Source: Oscillospiraceae bacterium
GTDB taxonomy: Bacteria; Bacillota; Clostridia; Oscillospirales; Ruminococcaceae
Assembly: GCA_030523195.1 (NCBI GenBank)
Contig: JAUNJC010000009.1
Coordinates: 1-34,408, forward strand
Direction: 5' to 3'
Length of the DNA: 34,408 nucleotides
Shown here piece after piece: positions 24,121 through 32,885 of this stretch (within the stretch, counting starts at the first letter, position 1; the number at the start of each line of letters is the position of its first letter). Made by a program: the position numbers and the translations under genes. The notes under the pieces are model-generated. The model made no database searches, had not been told where the DNA came from, and worked only from the letters and a program-made list of their open reading frames with translations.

Positions 24121-25170
24121 ATGATTACGGTAAAGCATTTGACCAAGCGTTACGGCAGTCATCTTGCTGTGGATGACATCAGTTTCACAGTACAGGATGG
24201 TGAAATCGTGGGATTTTTGGGCCCGAATGGTGCCGGAAAATCAACCACAATGAACATGCTGACTGGTTATATCAGTTCCTCTTCCGGTGAGGCATTGATT
24301 AACGAGACCGATATCTTAGATAACCCGATTCGGGCAAAGCGGGATATTGGATATCTGCCGGAACTGCCGCCGCTTTATCAGGAAATGACGGTAATGCGTT
24401 ATTTGCATTTTGTCTATGACCTGAAGAAATGTAAGCTGCCGAGAAAGGCACATCTTACAGAGATTTGCAATCTCTGCAAAATTGCAGACGTAAAAGATCG
24501 GATTATCAAAAATTTGTCCAAAGGGTATCGGCAGCGTGTCGGTCTGGCACAGGCTCTGGTGGGCAATCCGCCCATTTTGATTTTGGATGAACCAACAGTT
24601 GGTTTGGATCCGAATCAAATGCTGGAAATGCGGACACTGATTAAACGGCTTGGAAAACGGCATACAGTGATTCTTTCGTCCCACATTTTGTCGGAAATAC
24701 AGGCAGTTTGTGATAGGGTCATTATCATCAATAAGGGAAAAATTGTGGCAGATGGTGCGATTGATACACTGGCACAGTCTATGTCTCAAAATCATCGTCT
24801 CAAGGTACGGCTGGATGGCAATGTTGCAGAGGTGCTTCAGACATTCCGTGCGATAGAGGGCGTGGCAAAAGTGCAGCAGTCTGCCCAGCAGGAATCTGGT
24901 TTGTATGATTATGAACTGGAACCAATTGGAAATGCAGATTTGCGGAAAGCCGTCAATGCGGCGGCACAGGCAAACGGCTGGAACATCTATCGAATGGAAA
25001 GCGGTATGCTGACACTGGAGGATATCTTCCTCAAGGTGACCATGGGCGAATGGCAGGCAGAACAGAAATCGTCTGTTTCTGCGGCAGCAGTTAAGAAGTC
25101 AGCAGAATCTGCTGAAATGACGGCGACAATCGACGACAAGCCGGAAACCACGGAAGAGGAGGCAAAGTAA
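24121..25170 (+). CDS. ABC transporter ATP-binding protein (GldA-like)
   Basis: The nucleotide-binding subunit of a two-component ABC-2 exporter. In 349 residues it has Walker A GPNGAGKST (about 34-42), the Q loop after LPELPPLY, signature LSKGYRQRVGLAQAL (about 136), Walker B ILILDEPTVGLDP and the H-loop SSHILSE. A C-terminal extension of about 60 residues ends in Ala/Glu/Thr low complexity. The start after GGGGAGG (12-base spacing) is chosen; an in-frame ATG at 24100 would add seven residues. It abuts the permease gene with no gap. Gene order (GldA, GldF, GldG) matches the 'gliding motility' ABC genes of Bacteroidetes, but here no motility is implied. Confidence 0.9.
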   Translation: MITVKHLTKRYGSHLAVDDISFTVQDGEIVGFLGPNGAGKSTTMNMLTGYISSSSGEALINETDILDNPIRAKRDIGYLPELPPLYQEMTVMRYLHFVYDLKKCKLPRKAHLTEICNLCKIADVKDRIIKNLSKGYRQRVGLAQALVGNPPILILDEPTVGLDPNQMLEMRTLIKRLGKRHTVILSSHILSEIQAVCDRVIIINKGKIVADGAIDTLAQSMSQNHRLKVRLDGNVAEVLQTFRAIEGVAKVQQSAQQESGLYDYELEPIGNADLRKAVNAAAQANGWNIYRMESGMLTLEDIFLKVTMGEWQAEQKSSVSAAAVKKSAESAEMTATIDDKPETTEEEAK

Positions 25171-25923
25171 ATGGGAGCGATTTATCGGAGAGAGTTGGGT
25201 GCTTTTTTCAACTCTGCGATCGGTCCGGTCTTTCTGACGGTTTTCTATCTGGGATCGGGCTTGCTGTTCTGGCTGTTCTGTCTGAGCTACGCCACAACAG
25301 ATATGAGTAACTATTTTGCATGGATGCGATTGGTGATGGTATTGATCCTGCCGCTGCTGACCATGCGTCTGCTGTCAGAGGAACGGGCACAGAAGACCGA
25401 TCAGGGACTTTTGACGGCACCGATTTCTTTAGGTGGGATTGTTCTTGGAAAATATTTTGCGGCATTGACTGTTTATGCAATGGGGATTGCAATTGTATTT
25501 GTCTATGCGATTTTGCTGAGTTTTTTTGGCACGGTTGCATGGTCGATTGTGCTTTCCAATTTCATTGCCCTGTTCCTGATGGGAGCAGCCTTTATGGGCA
25601 TTACCCTGTTTCTTTCTGCTTTTACAGCAAACCAATTCATTGCCTATGTGCTGGGGATTGTTGCATTGGTGGTATTGTATGTGATCGACTTCCTGAGCGG
25701 CACCATTTCCAGTACAGCAGATACGGTGGCAGCGAACAGTACTGTACTGGGTACTTTATTGGGGTGGCTCGGCACAGCGATGGAGTCGGTTTCCTTCTTT
25801 AGCCGCATTTACGACTTTACATATGGATTGTTCAACCTCTCCAGTGTGCTGCTTTATGTCAGCACAGCGGTACTGTTCAATTTCTTTACAATTCGAGTAT
25901 TTGAAACCAGACGCTGGCGGTAA
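25171..25923 (+). CDS. ABC-2 type permease (GldF-like)
   Basis: The membrane subunit partnered with the upstream ATPase. The 250-residue protein has about six hydrophobic helices and contains the MGAIYRRELGAFFNSAIG N-terminus and ERAQKTDQGLLTAPISLGGIVLGKYFAAL, typical of the GldF/NosY type. GGAGG within the end of the upstream gene precedes the ATG, and the genes touch. Substrate unknown. It should form a complex with the ATPase and the GldG-like protein. Confidence 0.88.
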   Translation: MGAIYRRELGAFFNSAIGPVFLTVFYLGSGLLFWLFCLSYATTDMSNYFAWMRLVMVLILPLLTMRLLSEERAQKTDQGLLTAPISLGGIVLGKYFAALTVYAMGIAIVFVYAILLSFFGTVAWSIVLSNFIALFLMGAAFMGITLFLSAFTANQFIAYVLGIVALVVLYVIDFLSGTISSTADTVAANSTVLGTLLGWLGTAMESVSFFSRIYDFTYGLFNLSSVLLYVSTAVLFNFFTIRVFETRRWR

Positions 25924-25943
25924 GAAGGAGGCTGTAACACAAT

Positions 25944-27611
25944 ATGGAACAACAGGATGCAAAGCTGCTGAAACAGAAGCAGCGGAAGAAAAAAATGAAG
26001 TATGGCAGTGTCGCCGTGGCAATTACATTGATTGTAACCGCCATTGTTATTTTGCTGAATGTCGTTGTGGGCTTGCTGGTGGAACGATACCCCAATGCAA
26101 AGCTGGATCTGACGACCTCCAATCTATATGAAGTTTCTGATGAGACCATTGATTATATCAAAAATCTGGAAGACCCGGTGGAAATTGCGGTTTCCAGTGA
26201 AGAAAGTACACTGGAAAAAGACTCGTATCTGAAAATGGTAACAGAGATGCTGAAAAAGTATCAGAGTTATTCCAGTGAGGTGGAAATCACCTACTTTGAT
26301 ACCACAAAAAATCCAGACATTCTCTCCAAGTATCAGAGCAAGTACAGCGGAACCATTAGTTCGGATAATGTGATTGTATGCAGCGGTGACCGGGTACGGG
26401 TGTTCCCACTATCTGACTTTTTTGAGATGGATCAGAATAAGCTGCAATACTATTATTATGGACAGGCAACGCTGGCTGAATGTATTACAGCCTTCAAGGG
26501 CGAGCAGTCTCTGACCAATGCAATTATGAACGTCACCGATGCCAATCCGCAGCGGGTGGGCTTCATTGGCACATCCAATGGCAACAGTATTTACAATCCA
26601 ACTAACGGCAATGTCTATGCAGCACAGGTATTGAGTACACTGCTGGATGACAACGGCTATGATGTAACACAGTTGGACATGGTGACGGATGAGATTTCAG
26701 CGGAAGATTATGACTTGCTGGTGCTGCCGGCACCGGTCAACGATTTGACAGTGGATGCCATTGAAAAGCTGGAAACGTTCCTGCACAATGACGGCAATCT
26801 TGGGAAACGACTGCTCTATATTGCAGACTTCACACAGGGCAATACCCCGAATCTAGATGCGTTCCTGAAAGATTGGAATATTGTTGTAGATACCAGTTAT
26901 GTGATTGATGACAATGCAGCAACCCAGCAGGCAGTGACCCTTCTGGTTGCTGGTAATCAGCGGATGTACACGCCAATTGTCACACAGGTCAGCAGTGACT
27001 ACAGCAGTGGTCTGGCAAATACTTCGCTGCCGATTGTAGCACCGATTTCTCGTCCGATTCTCACCAGAGATGCCAATAACGGCAGAGTGGTCACAAATCT
27101 GCTGACCACCGCAGATACGTCTTACTGTGTTCCGTTGAATTTGGATGGCAATGCAGAAAAAGCAGAATCTGCATGGGACGCTGCAAACGGTGTGGAGCAA
27201 GCAACAGAAGCAGCTACAGAGGAGACAACAGAAGAAACGACCACTACCAGCTTTGATGTTGCCAATGCAGAACGCAGCAGCTATTCTGTCATGGCGTTCT
27301 CACAAAATCAGGTCTCTCAGGATAATGCACTGCTGGAAAGCGATGTTATGGTGATTGGTTCGATGGGATATTTTGATGTGTATGTGGCACAGGATACCTC
27401 TTATAATAATGCAGAATATTTCATTAGTGCATTAAATACCATTTGCGGCAAGTCGGATAACATTGTAATTGCATCAAAAAATATGAATTTGACGTCTATG
27501 GATGTCACAGCGTCACAGATGAAAATGGTGACCACGGTTGTCATTTTGGTGATTCCAGCTATTATGGTTGTGATTGGTATTGTGATCTGGGCACGCAGAA
27601 AGAGCCGCTGA
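25944..27611 (+). CDS. GldG-like ABC accessory membrane protein
   Basis: This 555-residue protein begins with a positively charged N-terminus, a transmembrane helix (about 22-48), then LDLTTSNLYEVSDETIDYI, which marks the GldG/IFT52-type domain (ABC_transp_aux). An outer domain of about 430 residues contains a Thr/Glu-rich linker (about 415-435) and ends in a second membrane helix at about 530-550. It follows the permease by 20 bases with AAGGAGG upstream. Such proteins form the third part of GldAFG-type exporters. Ligand and substrate are unknown. Confidence 0.85.
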   Translation: MEQQDAKLLKQKQRKKKMKYGSVAVAITLIVTAIVILLNVVVGLLVERYPNAKLDLTTSNLYEVSDETIDYIKNLEDPVEIAVSSEESTLEKDSYLKMVTEMLKKYQSYSSEVEITYFDTTKNPDILSKYQSKYSGTISSDNVIVCSGDRVRVFPLSDFFEMDQNKLQYYYYGQATLAECITAFKGEQSLTNAIMNVTDANPQRVGFIGTSNGNSIYNPTNGNVYAAQVLSTLLDDNGYDVTQLDMVTDEISAEDYDLLVLPAPVNDLTVDAIEKLETFLHNDGNLGKRLLYIADFTQGNTPNLDAFLKDWNIVVDTSYVIDDNAATQQAVTLLVAGNQRMYTPIVTQVSSDYSSGLANTSLPIVAPISRPILTRDANNGRVVTNLLTTADTSYCVPLNLDGNAEKAESAWDAANGVEQATEAATEETTEETTTTSFDVANAERSSYSVMAFSQNQVSQDNALLESDVMVIGSMGYFDVYVAQDTSYNNAEYFISALNTICGKSDNIVIASKNMNLTSMDVTASQMKMVTTVVILVIPAIMVVIGIVIWARRKSR

Positions 27612-27635
27612 TGGCAGAAAGGACGGCGTGACAGG

Positions 27636-29147
27636 ATGCAAAAACGAATGATTGGTGTGATTTGCGGAGCAGCTGTTGTATTGCTTTTGGTAGGCGGCAT
27701 TGTACTGCTGACTCGCCCTACAGGAGAGGACAGCAGCAGTGAAACCACAGAAGCTACAACGCAGTCACCGGAAGAACAGGCTGCTCTGACGCTTTCGGAT
27801 GCGTCTGCTGACGATGTGAAACGTATTTCCATTACGAATGAAACGGGCAGCTATCAGGTTGTCCCAACAAAGAATATCAGTGGAAATAAAGAGGACTCCA
27901 CTGATACAACGGAAACAGATATCACCTTCGGAATAGAGGGCTGGGAGGATCTTCCAACCAATACCGCCCTGATTGGCACACTTGCGAACAATACAGCGAG
28001 TTTGCAGGCAGAGCAGTGTGTGGAAGAACATACCGAGGATCTGGAGAAGTTTGGTCTGGGGAAAGATGCGACACAAGTGGAAATGCAGTTTAATGATGGC
28101 AGTACGTTTTCTTTTTGCATTGGAGACAGTGTTGTCGGCGGCAGCAGCAATTACTTTGCACTGGCAGACAGCGATACTGTCTATACGGTAAAGACTTCTT
28201 TGGTTGCCAATTTCAGTAAGGCAGCGACAGACTTCCTATCCACAACCATTCTGGAAGAGCCGGCGGAGGAAGAGATGCCGGAGATTGGAACAGTAACGCT
28301 GGAACGGGCAGACCTAGAGACCCCGATTGTGTTGGAACAGCGGGACACCAGCAATGATGAAAATACTGGCGGTACGATGTCTGACCACCAGATGACATCT
28401 CCGATTTCTGCTTATCTGAGCGTGGAACGCTCCACAGATATCATCGAAGGGCTGTTCGGGCTGACAGCAAGTAAGATTTTAGAAGTCCGTCCGGACGAGC
28501 AGGCAAAGGAAGATGCCGGTATCACAGAGCCGTTTGCGACTCTGACGCTGGATTGTACAGATGGCAGCTATGTGCTGAAAATCGGAAAAGCGGTTACAGA
28601 AACCAATGAGGAAGATAATACCAAAAGTACGTATTATCCAGTTATGCTGAACGATGAGGGGATGCTCTATGCCGTAGCAGCGGACAAGTGTCCGTGGGCA
28701 ACGATTACGCCAACTGGTCTGGCATCCAAATTGGTATTCACTACGTATGTATGGGACATTAGTGAACTGGAAGTGACAGCAGACGGCAAACAGGTTTCCT
28801 TTGCAAATAGCGGAACAGATAAGGATACCGCTTCGGTTACAAAGGACGGCAAGCCAGTGGATACGGAACGGTATCGGCTGTTCTATGCTTTCCTGCTGCA
28901 AACCGCAGCAGAGGAAGTTGTGCTGGGGGATGCCCCGACTGGTACACCGGATGCAGAAATTCACTATCGCACAGCAGATGGGAAAGAAGACCGCACAGTA
29001 GCGTTCTATCAGGTGGATGATTTTAATTGCTATATTACTGTCAATGGACAACTGAGTTTCCAGTGCCGTTCGGGATATCTGGATGCATTGAGACATAATC
29101 TGGAGATTTTTGACACGGATGAAGATTTTCAGACGACTTGGCAGTAA
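27636..29147 (+). CDS. DUF4340 envelope protein of the GldAFG-type cluster
   Basis: The 503-residue protein has an N-terminal signal anchor (about 5-26), an acidic Ser/Thr/Glu linker, and repeated beta-rich segments such as ADDVKRISITNETGSYQVV and LTLDCTDGSYVLKIGKAVTE. These are typical of DUF4340 proteins, which co-occur with GldG genes in Clostridia. AAAGGA lies upstream of the ATG; the gap to the previous gene is 24 bases. It probably sits outside the membrane near the exporter. Function unknown. Confidence 0.82.
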   Translation: MQKRMIGVICGAAVVLLLVGGIVLLTRPTGEDSSSETTEATTQSPEEQAALTLSDASADDVKRISITNETGSYQVVPTKNISGNKEDSTDTTETDITFGIEGWEDLPTNTALIGTLANNTASLQAEQCVEEHTEDLEKFGLGKDATQVEMQFNDGSTFSFCIGDSVVGGSSNYFALADSDTVYTVKTSLVANFSKAATDFLSTTILEEPAEEEMPEIGTVTLERADLETPIVLEQRDTSNDENTGGTMSDHQMTSPISAYLSVERSTDIIEGLFGLTASKILEVRPDEQAKEDAGITEPFATLTLDCTDGSYVLKIGKAVTETNEEDNTKSTYYPVMLNDEGMLYAVAADKCPWATITPTGLASKLVFTTYVWDISELEVTADGKQVSFANSGTDKDTASVTKDGKPVDTERYRLFYAFLLQTAAEEVVLGDAPTGTPDAEIHYRTADGKEDRTVAFYQVDDFNCYITVNGQLSFQCRSGYLDALRHNLEIFDTDEDFQTTWQ

Positions 29148-29203
29148 GATTGAGATAGAAACAGAAGACACCAAAAACAATATACAAAGAAAGGATGGTT
29201 AAA

Positions 29204-29491
29204 ATGGAGCAAAATTTTTTCCTATACAAAGGGTATCCGCTGGTACGGTCCGGGAATTGTCTTTATTATGGTTATATGAGTGATCCGTATGTTACCATGA
29301 TTCAGGTAATTCATCAGAATCAGAGCGGCAGTGTCCCCATCGCCGATTTACTGCAAGTTTATCAGTTGTCTACAAACGAAAACAAGAGTATTCAGACGGC
29401 AAAACGACCGTCCTTGTATGCAGCATTGGACTTGGCACGGGCATGGCTTTTCCGTGCGGAACAGGAATCTTCGCAGCAAAAAAATGGCTAA
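29204..29491 (+). CDS. small conserved protein, function unknown
   Basis: The 95-residue product lacks a signal or membrane helix and contains YKGYPLVRSGNCLYYGYMSDPYV, cut into the motif YPLVRSG and YGYMSDPYV, then a C-terminal helix SLYAALDLARAWLFRAE. Similar proteins are, to my memory, common in Ruminococcus near ABC genes, but no function is known to me. AAAGGA precedes the ATG by 8 bases. It follows the DUF4340 gene by 56 bases and is followed by a terminator, so it ends the cluster. Confidence 0.75.
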   Translation: MEQNFFLYKGYPLVRSGNCLYYGYMSDPYVTMIQVIHQNQSGSVPIADLLQVYQLSTNENKSIQTAKRPSLYAALDLARAWLFRAEQESSQQKNG

Positions 29492-29839
29492 GAATCCGTC
29501 TATGAAGCAGTCGTTCTCCTTTTCGGGGAGAGCGGCTGCTTTTTCATGAACTGTAAAATACCGATTTCTATGTTCTTCTATCCAATTTTTACTTTGTTCT
29601 TCATAAGGAATTACAATATATAATTTAATTAAGTTATTTTGTTTCAAAATACAAATTGATTCTGCTGCCCATAATGGAATACTATATTTACTATTTACAT
29701 AAAATGTCGTATAACCCATGCTATATGCTTCACAGATTTTTTTCCATAGAGTGCGTTTGAGATCAGAATAGGGTTTTTCCAATTCGTTTTTACAAGTTAG
29801 TTGTTTTTCAAAACCAGTTGAAATAATGGTACAAGTCAT
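29348..29839 (-). CDS. 3'-truncated SLOG/DUF1273-like protein
   Basis: The first 100 residues resemble the SLOG superfamily DUF1273 group: a KxxLWKKICEAYSMGYTTFYV stretch, LWAAESICILKQN, IVIPYEEQSKNW and HRNRYFTVHEKA. Two ligand-binding motifs are eroded: GHRPEK is replaced by GFEKQL, and GMARGVD by NSKYSI. After HEKA the frame enters the neighbour's terminator hairpin and then runs antisense through the 29204 gene to 29348, so the last 60 residues look spurious. Expected length is greater. AAGGAGAG precedes the ATG. The gene lies in an AT-rich patch and is probably decaying. Confidence 0.5.
   Translation of the reverse strand: MTCTIISTGFEKQLTCKNELEKPYSDLKRTLWKKICEAYSMGYTTFYVNSKYSIPLWAAESICILKQNNLIKLYIVIPYEEQSKNWIEEHRNRYFTVHEKAAALPEKENDCFIDGFLAIFLLRRFLFRTEKPCPCQVQCCIQGRSFCRLNTLVFVCRQLINLQ
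29505..29545 (+). terminator. terminator of the ABC cluster
   Basis: A 15-bp stem (29505-29519 with 29527-29541, two wobbles, 7-nt loop) is followed by TTTTT. The SLOG-like gene on the other strand is cut at this hairpin. Confidence 0.88.
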
Positions 29840-30000
29840 AATGAAAACTCTCCTTATAATATATTTTGAAAATATAAAAAATGAAATAAATTACAAATCA
29901 ACCATCTGTAAGTTGACAGGTGATTTCTACAAATTTCACACATAAAATATAACATATTATGGTTGCTGTCAAGCTATAATTTATGTTAGAGGTGAGAAAC

Positions 30001-30195
30001 ATGGGCGAGAAGCTGCAAATTACAAAAAAGAAAAATTTGAAGGGCGATGACGGCTATAAAACGTTTTCCATAAGAATAAAAGAGAAAACTGCAATGAAGT
30101 TGGAAGAAATTTCTGTAAAGACCAATCGTTCTCGCAATGAATTAATTAATATTATGTTGGAGTTTGGAATAGAAAACTGTGTGATTGAAGAATAA
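30001..30195 (+). CDS. ribbon-helix-helix DNA-binding protein
   Basis: The 64-residue product fits the Arc/MetJ/CopG fold: the strand YKTFSIRIKEKTAMK, then helices KLEEISVKTN and RSRNELINIMLEFGIE. AGAGGTG lies 7 bases before the ATG at 30001; a frame from 29983 has no better signal. It is divergent from the SLOG-like gene, 161 bases away, in AT-rich DNA, so it may be an autoregulator of that region or an orphan antitoxin. No toxin gene is adjacent; the next gene is ordinary thyX. Confidence 0.7.
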   Translation: MGEKLQITKKKNLKGDDGYKTFSIRIKEKTAMKLEEISVKTNRSRNELINIMLEFGIENCVIEE

Positions 30196-30308
30196 CTATA
30201 TTGTATATAGGAAGAAACCGATGCTGATGTGACAATACTGATGGAATATTTGATGTTCCAGATTCCGTTTTTGCCGTATCAGGCATAACAACTTTATAAA
30301 TGCCCCCA

Positions 30309-30347
30309 AGCCGGGCGGTTTCCGATTGGATGCCGTCTGGCTTTTTG
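30309..30347 (+). terminator. terminator after the RHH gene
   Basis: 30309-30318 pairs with 30333-30342 (10 bp, two wobbles, 14-nt loop), followed by TTTTGTTTTGG. It separates the small gene from the thyX promoter. The 30196-30308 stretch shows no gene. Confidence 0.75.
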
Positions 30348-30353
30348 TTTTGG

Positions 30354-30382
30354 TTGACGAGAGAAAGGAAGTATGTTATAAT
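30354..30382 (+). promoter_or_regulatory. SigA promoter of the thyX operon
   Basis: TTGACG (30354-30359), 17 bp, TATAAT (30377-30382): a strong promoter. Transcription should start near 30389, about 24 bases before the start codon. Confidence 0.85.
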
Positions 30383-30412
30383 AAAATCAGTTTTTCATGG
30401 AGGTGCATTGTC

Positions 30413-31192
30413 TTGACTGTGACATTAATTGCCCATACGCCGCTGCCGGAACAGCTGATTGCTGCCGCAGCAAAGTTATGTTATTCCGATACAACTGTAG
30501 AAGCTTTGATGGATAAAATGCAGCCGGAACAGGCAGAACACTTTGTTGGGATGCTGGAAGAAATGGGACATGAAAGCCCTGTAGAACACGTAACCTTTAC
30601 GTTTGGCATTGCAGGCGTTTCCCGTTCCCTGCTGGCACAGATTACCCGTCATCGGATTGCTTCTTTTTCGGTGCAGAGTCAGCGGTATGTCCGCAAAAAT
30701 CAGTTTACCTATGTGACACCGCCAGCGATTGCAGCTGATGCCGAGGCGGCTGTGCTCTATCATCAGACAATGGAGCAGACAGTAGAAGCTTATAATGCTC
30801 TGGCAGATCGCTTGCAGGCAACCTATTATCCGCAGTTTCTGGCAGAAGGCTGTTCCGAGAAGACGGCTCGTTCCAAGGCAGAGAAAAAAGCCATTGAAGA
30901 TGCACGATATGTCTTGCCGAATGCCTGTGAGACAAAAATGATGTTGACGATGAATGTTCGCAGCTTGCGGCATTTCTTTCAGCTTCGCTGCTGCAATCGG
31001 GCACAGTGGGAGATTCGGGATCTGGCAACCGAAATGCTTCGGCTTTGCATTCAGACCGCCCCAGCTTTGTTTCACCATGCCGGACCAGCATGTTGTCAGG
31101 GAGGGTGTCCAGAGGGAAAAATGACTTGCGGACAAATGGCAGCGGTACGGAAACGTTTTCAAGCGATGCAGGAAACAAAAGAAAAAACATAA
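30413..31192 (+). CDS. thyX: flavin-dependent thymidylate synthase
   Basis: ThyX methylates dUMP to dTMP with methylene-tetrahydrofolate, FAD and NADPH. The 259-residue product has the ThyX motif RHRxxSxxxxSxR (RHRIASFSVQSQR), the HESPVEHVTFTFGI strand, LPNACETKMMLTMNVRSLRHFFQLRC and a Cys-rich end. The start is the TTG at 30413, 7 bases after GGAGGTG. It is first in an operon with tmk, placed 22 bases downstream. Confidence 0.95.
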   Translation: MTVTLIAHTPLPEQLIAAAAKLCYSDTTVEALMDKMQPEQAEHFVGMLEEMGHESPVEHVTFTFGIAGVSRSLLAQITRHRIASFSVQSQRYVRKNQFTYVTPPAIAADAEAAVLYHQTMEQTVEAYNALADRLQATYYPQFLAEGCSEKTARSKAEKKAIEDARYVLPNACETKMMLTMNVRSLRHFFQLRCCNRAQWEIRDLATEMLRLCIQTAPALFHHAGPACCQGGCPEGKMTCGQMAAVRKRFQAMQETKEKT

Positions 31193-31214
31193 ATTGGACA
31201 TTTGAGGTGATACT

Positions 31215-31901
31215 ATGCCAAACGGTAAACTGCTGGTGCTGGACGGATTGGACGGCAGCGGAAAATCTACCCAGTTTGCACTGTTGCAAACGGCATTACA
31301 GCAACAGGGTGTTGCAGTACAGGCGGTCAGCTTTCCGGACTACAATAGCCCTTCTGCTTCGCTGGTCAAAATGTACCTGCATGGGGACTTTTCCAATGCA
31401 CCGGATGGTGTGAATGCTTATGCAGCATCTAGTTTTTATGCAGTTGACCGCTATGCCAATTATCGGCTGCACTGGGAACAGGCATATCACAGCGGCACGT
31501 GTATTTTAGCAAGCCGTTATACGACTTCCAATGCAATTTATCAGATGGGAAAACTGCCGAAATCGGAGTGGGATGCCTATCTGCATTGGCTGGCGGAATA
31601 TGAATATCAGCGGTTGGGCTTGCCGGAACCAGATGATGTTGTCTATTTGGATATGCCGGTTTCTGTGCAGCAACAGCTGCTTGCTAAACGCTATGGCGGC
31701 GATGCGGGAAAAAAAGACCTGCATGAGGCAAACATTGCCTTTCAGCTGCAATGTCAGCAGGCAGCTTACTATGCAGCCGAAAAACTTGGCTGGAAGGTGC
31801 TTCCTTGCAGCCAGAATGGGAAACCGCTGTCGATTGAGACCATTCAGACAGCCTTGCTGCAATATGTACAAACAAGCTGGAGGTTGCAAACAATATGCTG
31901 A
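31215..31901 (+). CDS. tmk: thymidylate kinase
   Basis: Tmk phosphorylates dTMP to dTDP, the step after ThyX. The 228-residue product has the P-loop GLDGSGKST (about 10-18), FPDYNSP and YAVDRYANY (the DR motif), and the ASRYTTSN lid region, with VYLDMPV. The lid contains KRYGGDAGKKD. GAGGTGAT precedes the ATG. It overlaps the next gene by 7 bases. Confidence 0.92.
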   Translation: MPNGKLLVLDGLDGSGKSTQFALLQTALQQQGVAVQAVSFPDYNSPSASLVKMYLHGDFSNAPDGVNAYAASSFYAVDRYANYRLHWEQAYHSGTCILASRYTTSNAIYQMGKLPKSEWDAYLHWLAEYEYQRLGLPEPDDVVYLDMPVSVQQQLLAKRYGGDAGKKDLHEANIAFQLQCQQAAYYAAEKLGWKVLPCSQNGKPLSIETIQTALLQYVQTSWRLQTIC

Positions 31902-32806
31902 CATTTCGCACGATTTCGATTTCTGATCAGGCGTGGATTACAAAAGCATTGCGGTGGTCGGGTTTTCAAGGCTGTGAGTATTGTTTTTCCAATAATCTAG
32001 CATGGTATCGGGCGAGCAATTCCAAAATCGCACAATTTCAGGATTTTTATCTCATTGCTGCCTTTGACACGTCAGATGGGATTCCCGATGTGACGGTACC
32101 AAGTGGCAGCGGAGATTGGGCAGCACTGTTAAAAGAATTGCGGGAGACGCTCTGTCCGAATGGAGAACCATTGCGGTTTACTGGTGTGACACGAGAAACA
32201 GCGGCATGGTTACAGAAGTGGTTTCCGTCTGCTGTCTGGGAGCCGGATGCAGCTGCTTTTGACTATATTTATCGAACAGAGGATCTCATCACGCTGAAAG
32301 GAAAACGCTATCATAAGAAGCGAAATCATCTCAATCAGTTCCGCAGCCGGTACAACTGGACATTTTCACCGCTGACAGCTGTCGATCAGGAAGAATGCAT
32401 TGCGTTTAGTGCGGCACTATACAATGAAAAAGAAGGATACGATAACCGTTCTAGTGTGATAGAGCAGTTTGCTATTCATACGTTTTTCACGCATTTTGAA
32501 GCGCTGGGGCTTTGTGGCGGTGTGCTGCGTGTCGATGGAAAGCTGGTTGGATTTTCGATTGGAGAACCACTGAATCAAGATACGTTTGTGACGCATATTG
32601 AAAAGGCAGATATTTCCTATGCTGGTGCATATACTGCCTTGACACAGGCGTTTACAGAACGATTTGCCAGCAGATATCTCTATATCAATCGGGAGGAAGA
32701 TTTAGGCATTGCCGGATTGCGGCAGGCGAAGGCATCCTATTATCCAGCCTATTTGCTGGAAAAGGGAGATATGCTGATTCACTGGGACAAGGGAACGAAT
32801 GTATGA
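31895..32806 (+). CDS. DUF2156 protein, aminoacyl-phospholipid synthase-like
   Basis: The 303-residue soluble protein shows the C-terminal domain seen in MprF lysyltransferases and the COG4866 group: KGKRYHKKRNHLNQFRSRY, EEDLGIAGLRQAKASYYPAY, and GVLRVDGKLVGFSIGEPL. The double GNAT-like fold transfers an acyl or aminoacyl group; the substrate is unknown. No membrane helices are present, unlike MprF. The start lies inside tmk, so coupling is likely. The stop overlaps an ATG (ATGA). Confidence 0.82.
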   Translation: MLTFRTISISDQAWITKALRWSGFQGCEYCFSNNLAWYRASNSKIAQFQDFYLIAAFDTSDGIPDVTVPSGSGDWAALLKELRETLCPNGEPLRFTGVTRETAAWLQKWFPSAVWEPDAAAFDYIYRTEDLITLKGKRYHKKRNHLNQFRSRYNWTFSPLTAVDQEECIAFSAALYNEKEGYDNRSSVIEQFAIHTFFTHFEALGLCGGVLRVDGKLVGFSIGEPLNQDTFVTHIEKADISYAGAYTALTQAFTERFASRYLYINREEDLGIAGLRQAKASYYPAYLLEKGDMLIHWDKGTNV

Positions 32807-32844
32807 AAATAGATTTGCGTGCTCTGGAAACAAAAAGAAAATGA
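32803..32844 (+). CDS. possible 13-residue mini-frame (MKIDLRALETKRK)
   Basis: Starts at the ATGA junction of the DUF2156 gene and ends at a second ATGA. AAGGGA lies 8 bases upstream. No homologue is known; it may serve only to carry ribosomes across the gap. Confidence 0.25.
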   Translation: MKIDLRALETKRK

Positions 32845-32885
32845 AGGCGGAAGCCATTCATAAACAGAAAGGAAAGTTTTCATGA
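32841..32885 (+). CDS. possible 14-residue mini-frame (MKAEAIHKQKGKFS)
   Basis: Starts at ATGA with the first mini-frame and ends at ATGA with the DJ-1 gene. The frame contains the DJ-1 SD (AAAGGAA). It may be chance. Confidence 0.25.
   Translation: MKAEAIHKQKGKFS

Noticed and set aside
30001..30195. A toxin-antitoxin pair with the RHH protein as antitoxin
   Set aside because: No toxin frame overlaps or follows it; the next gene is thyX behind its own terminator and promoter.
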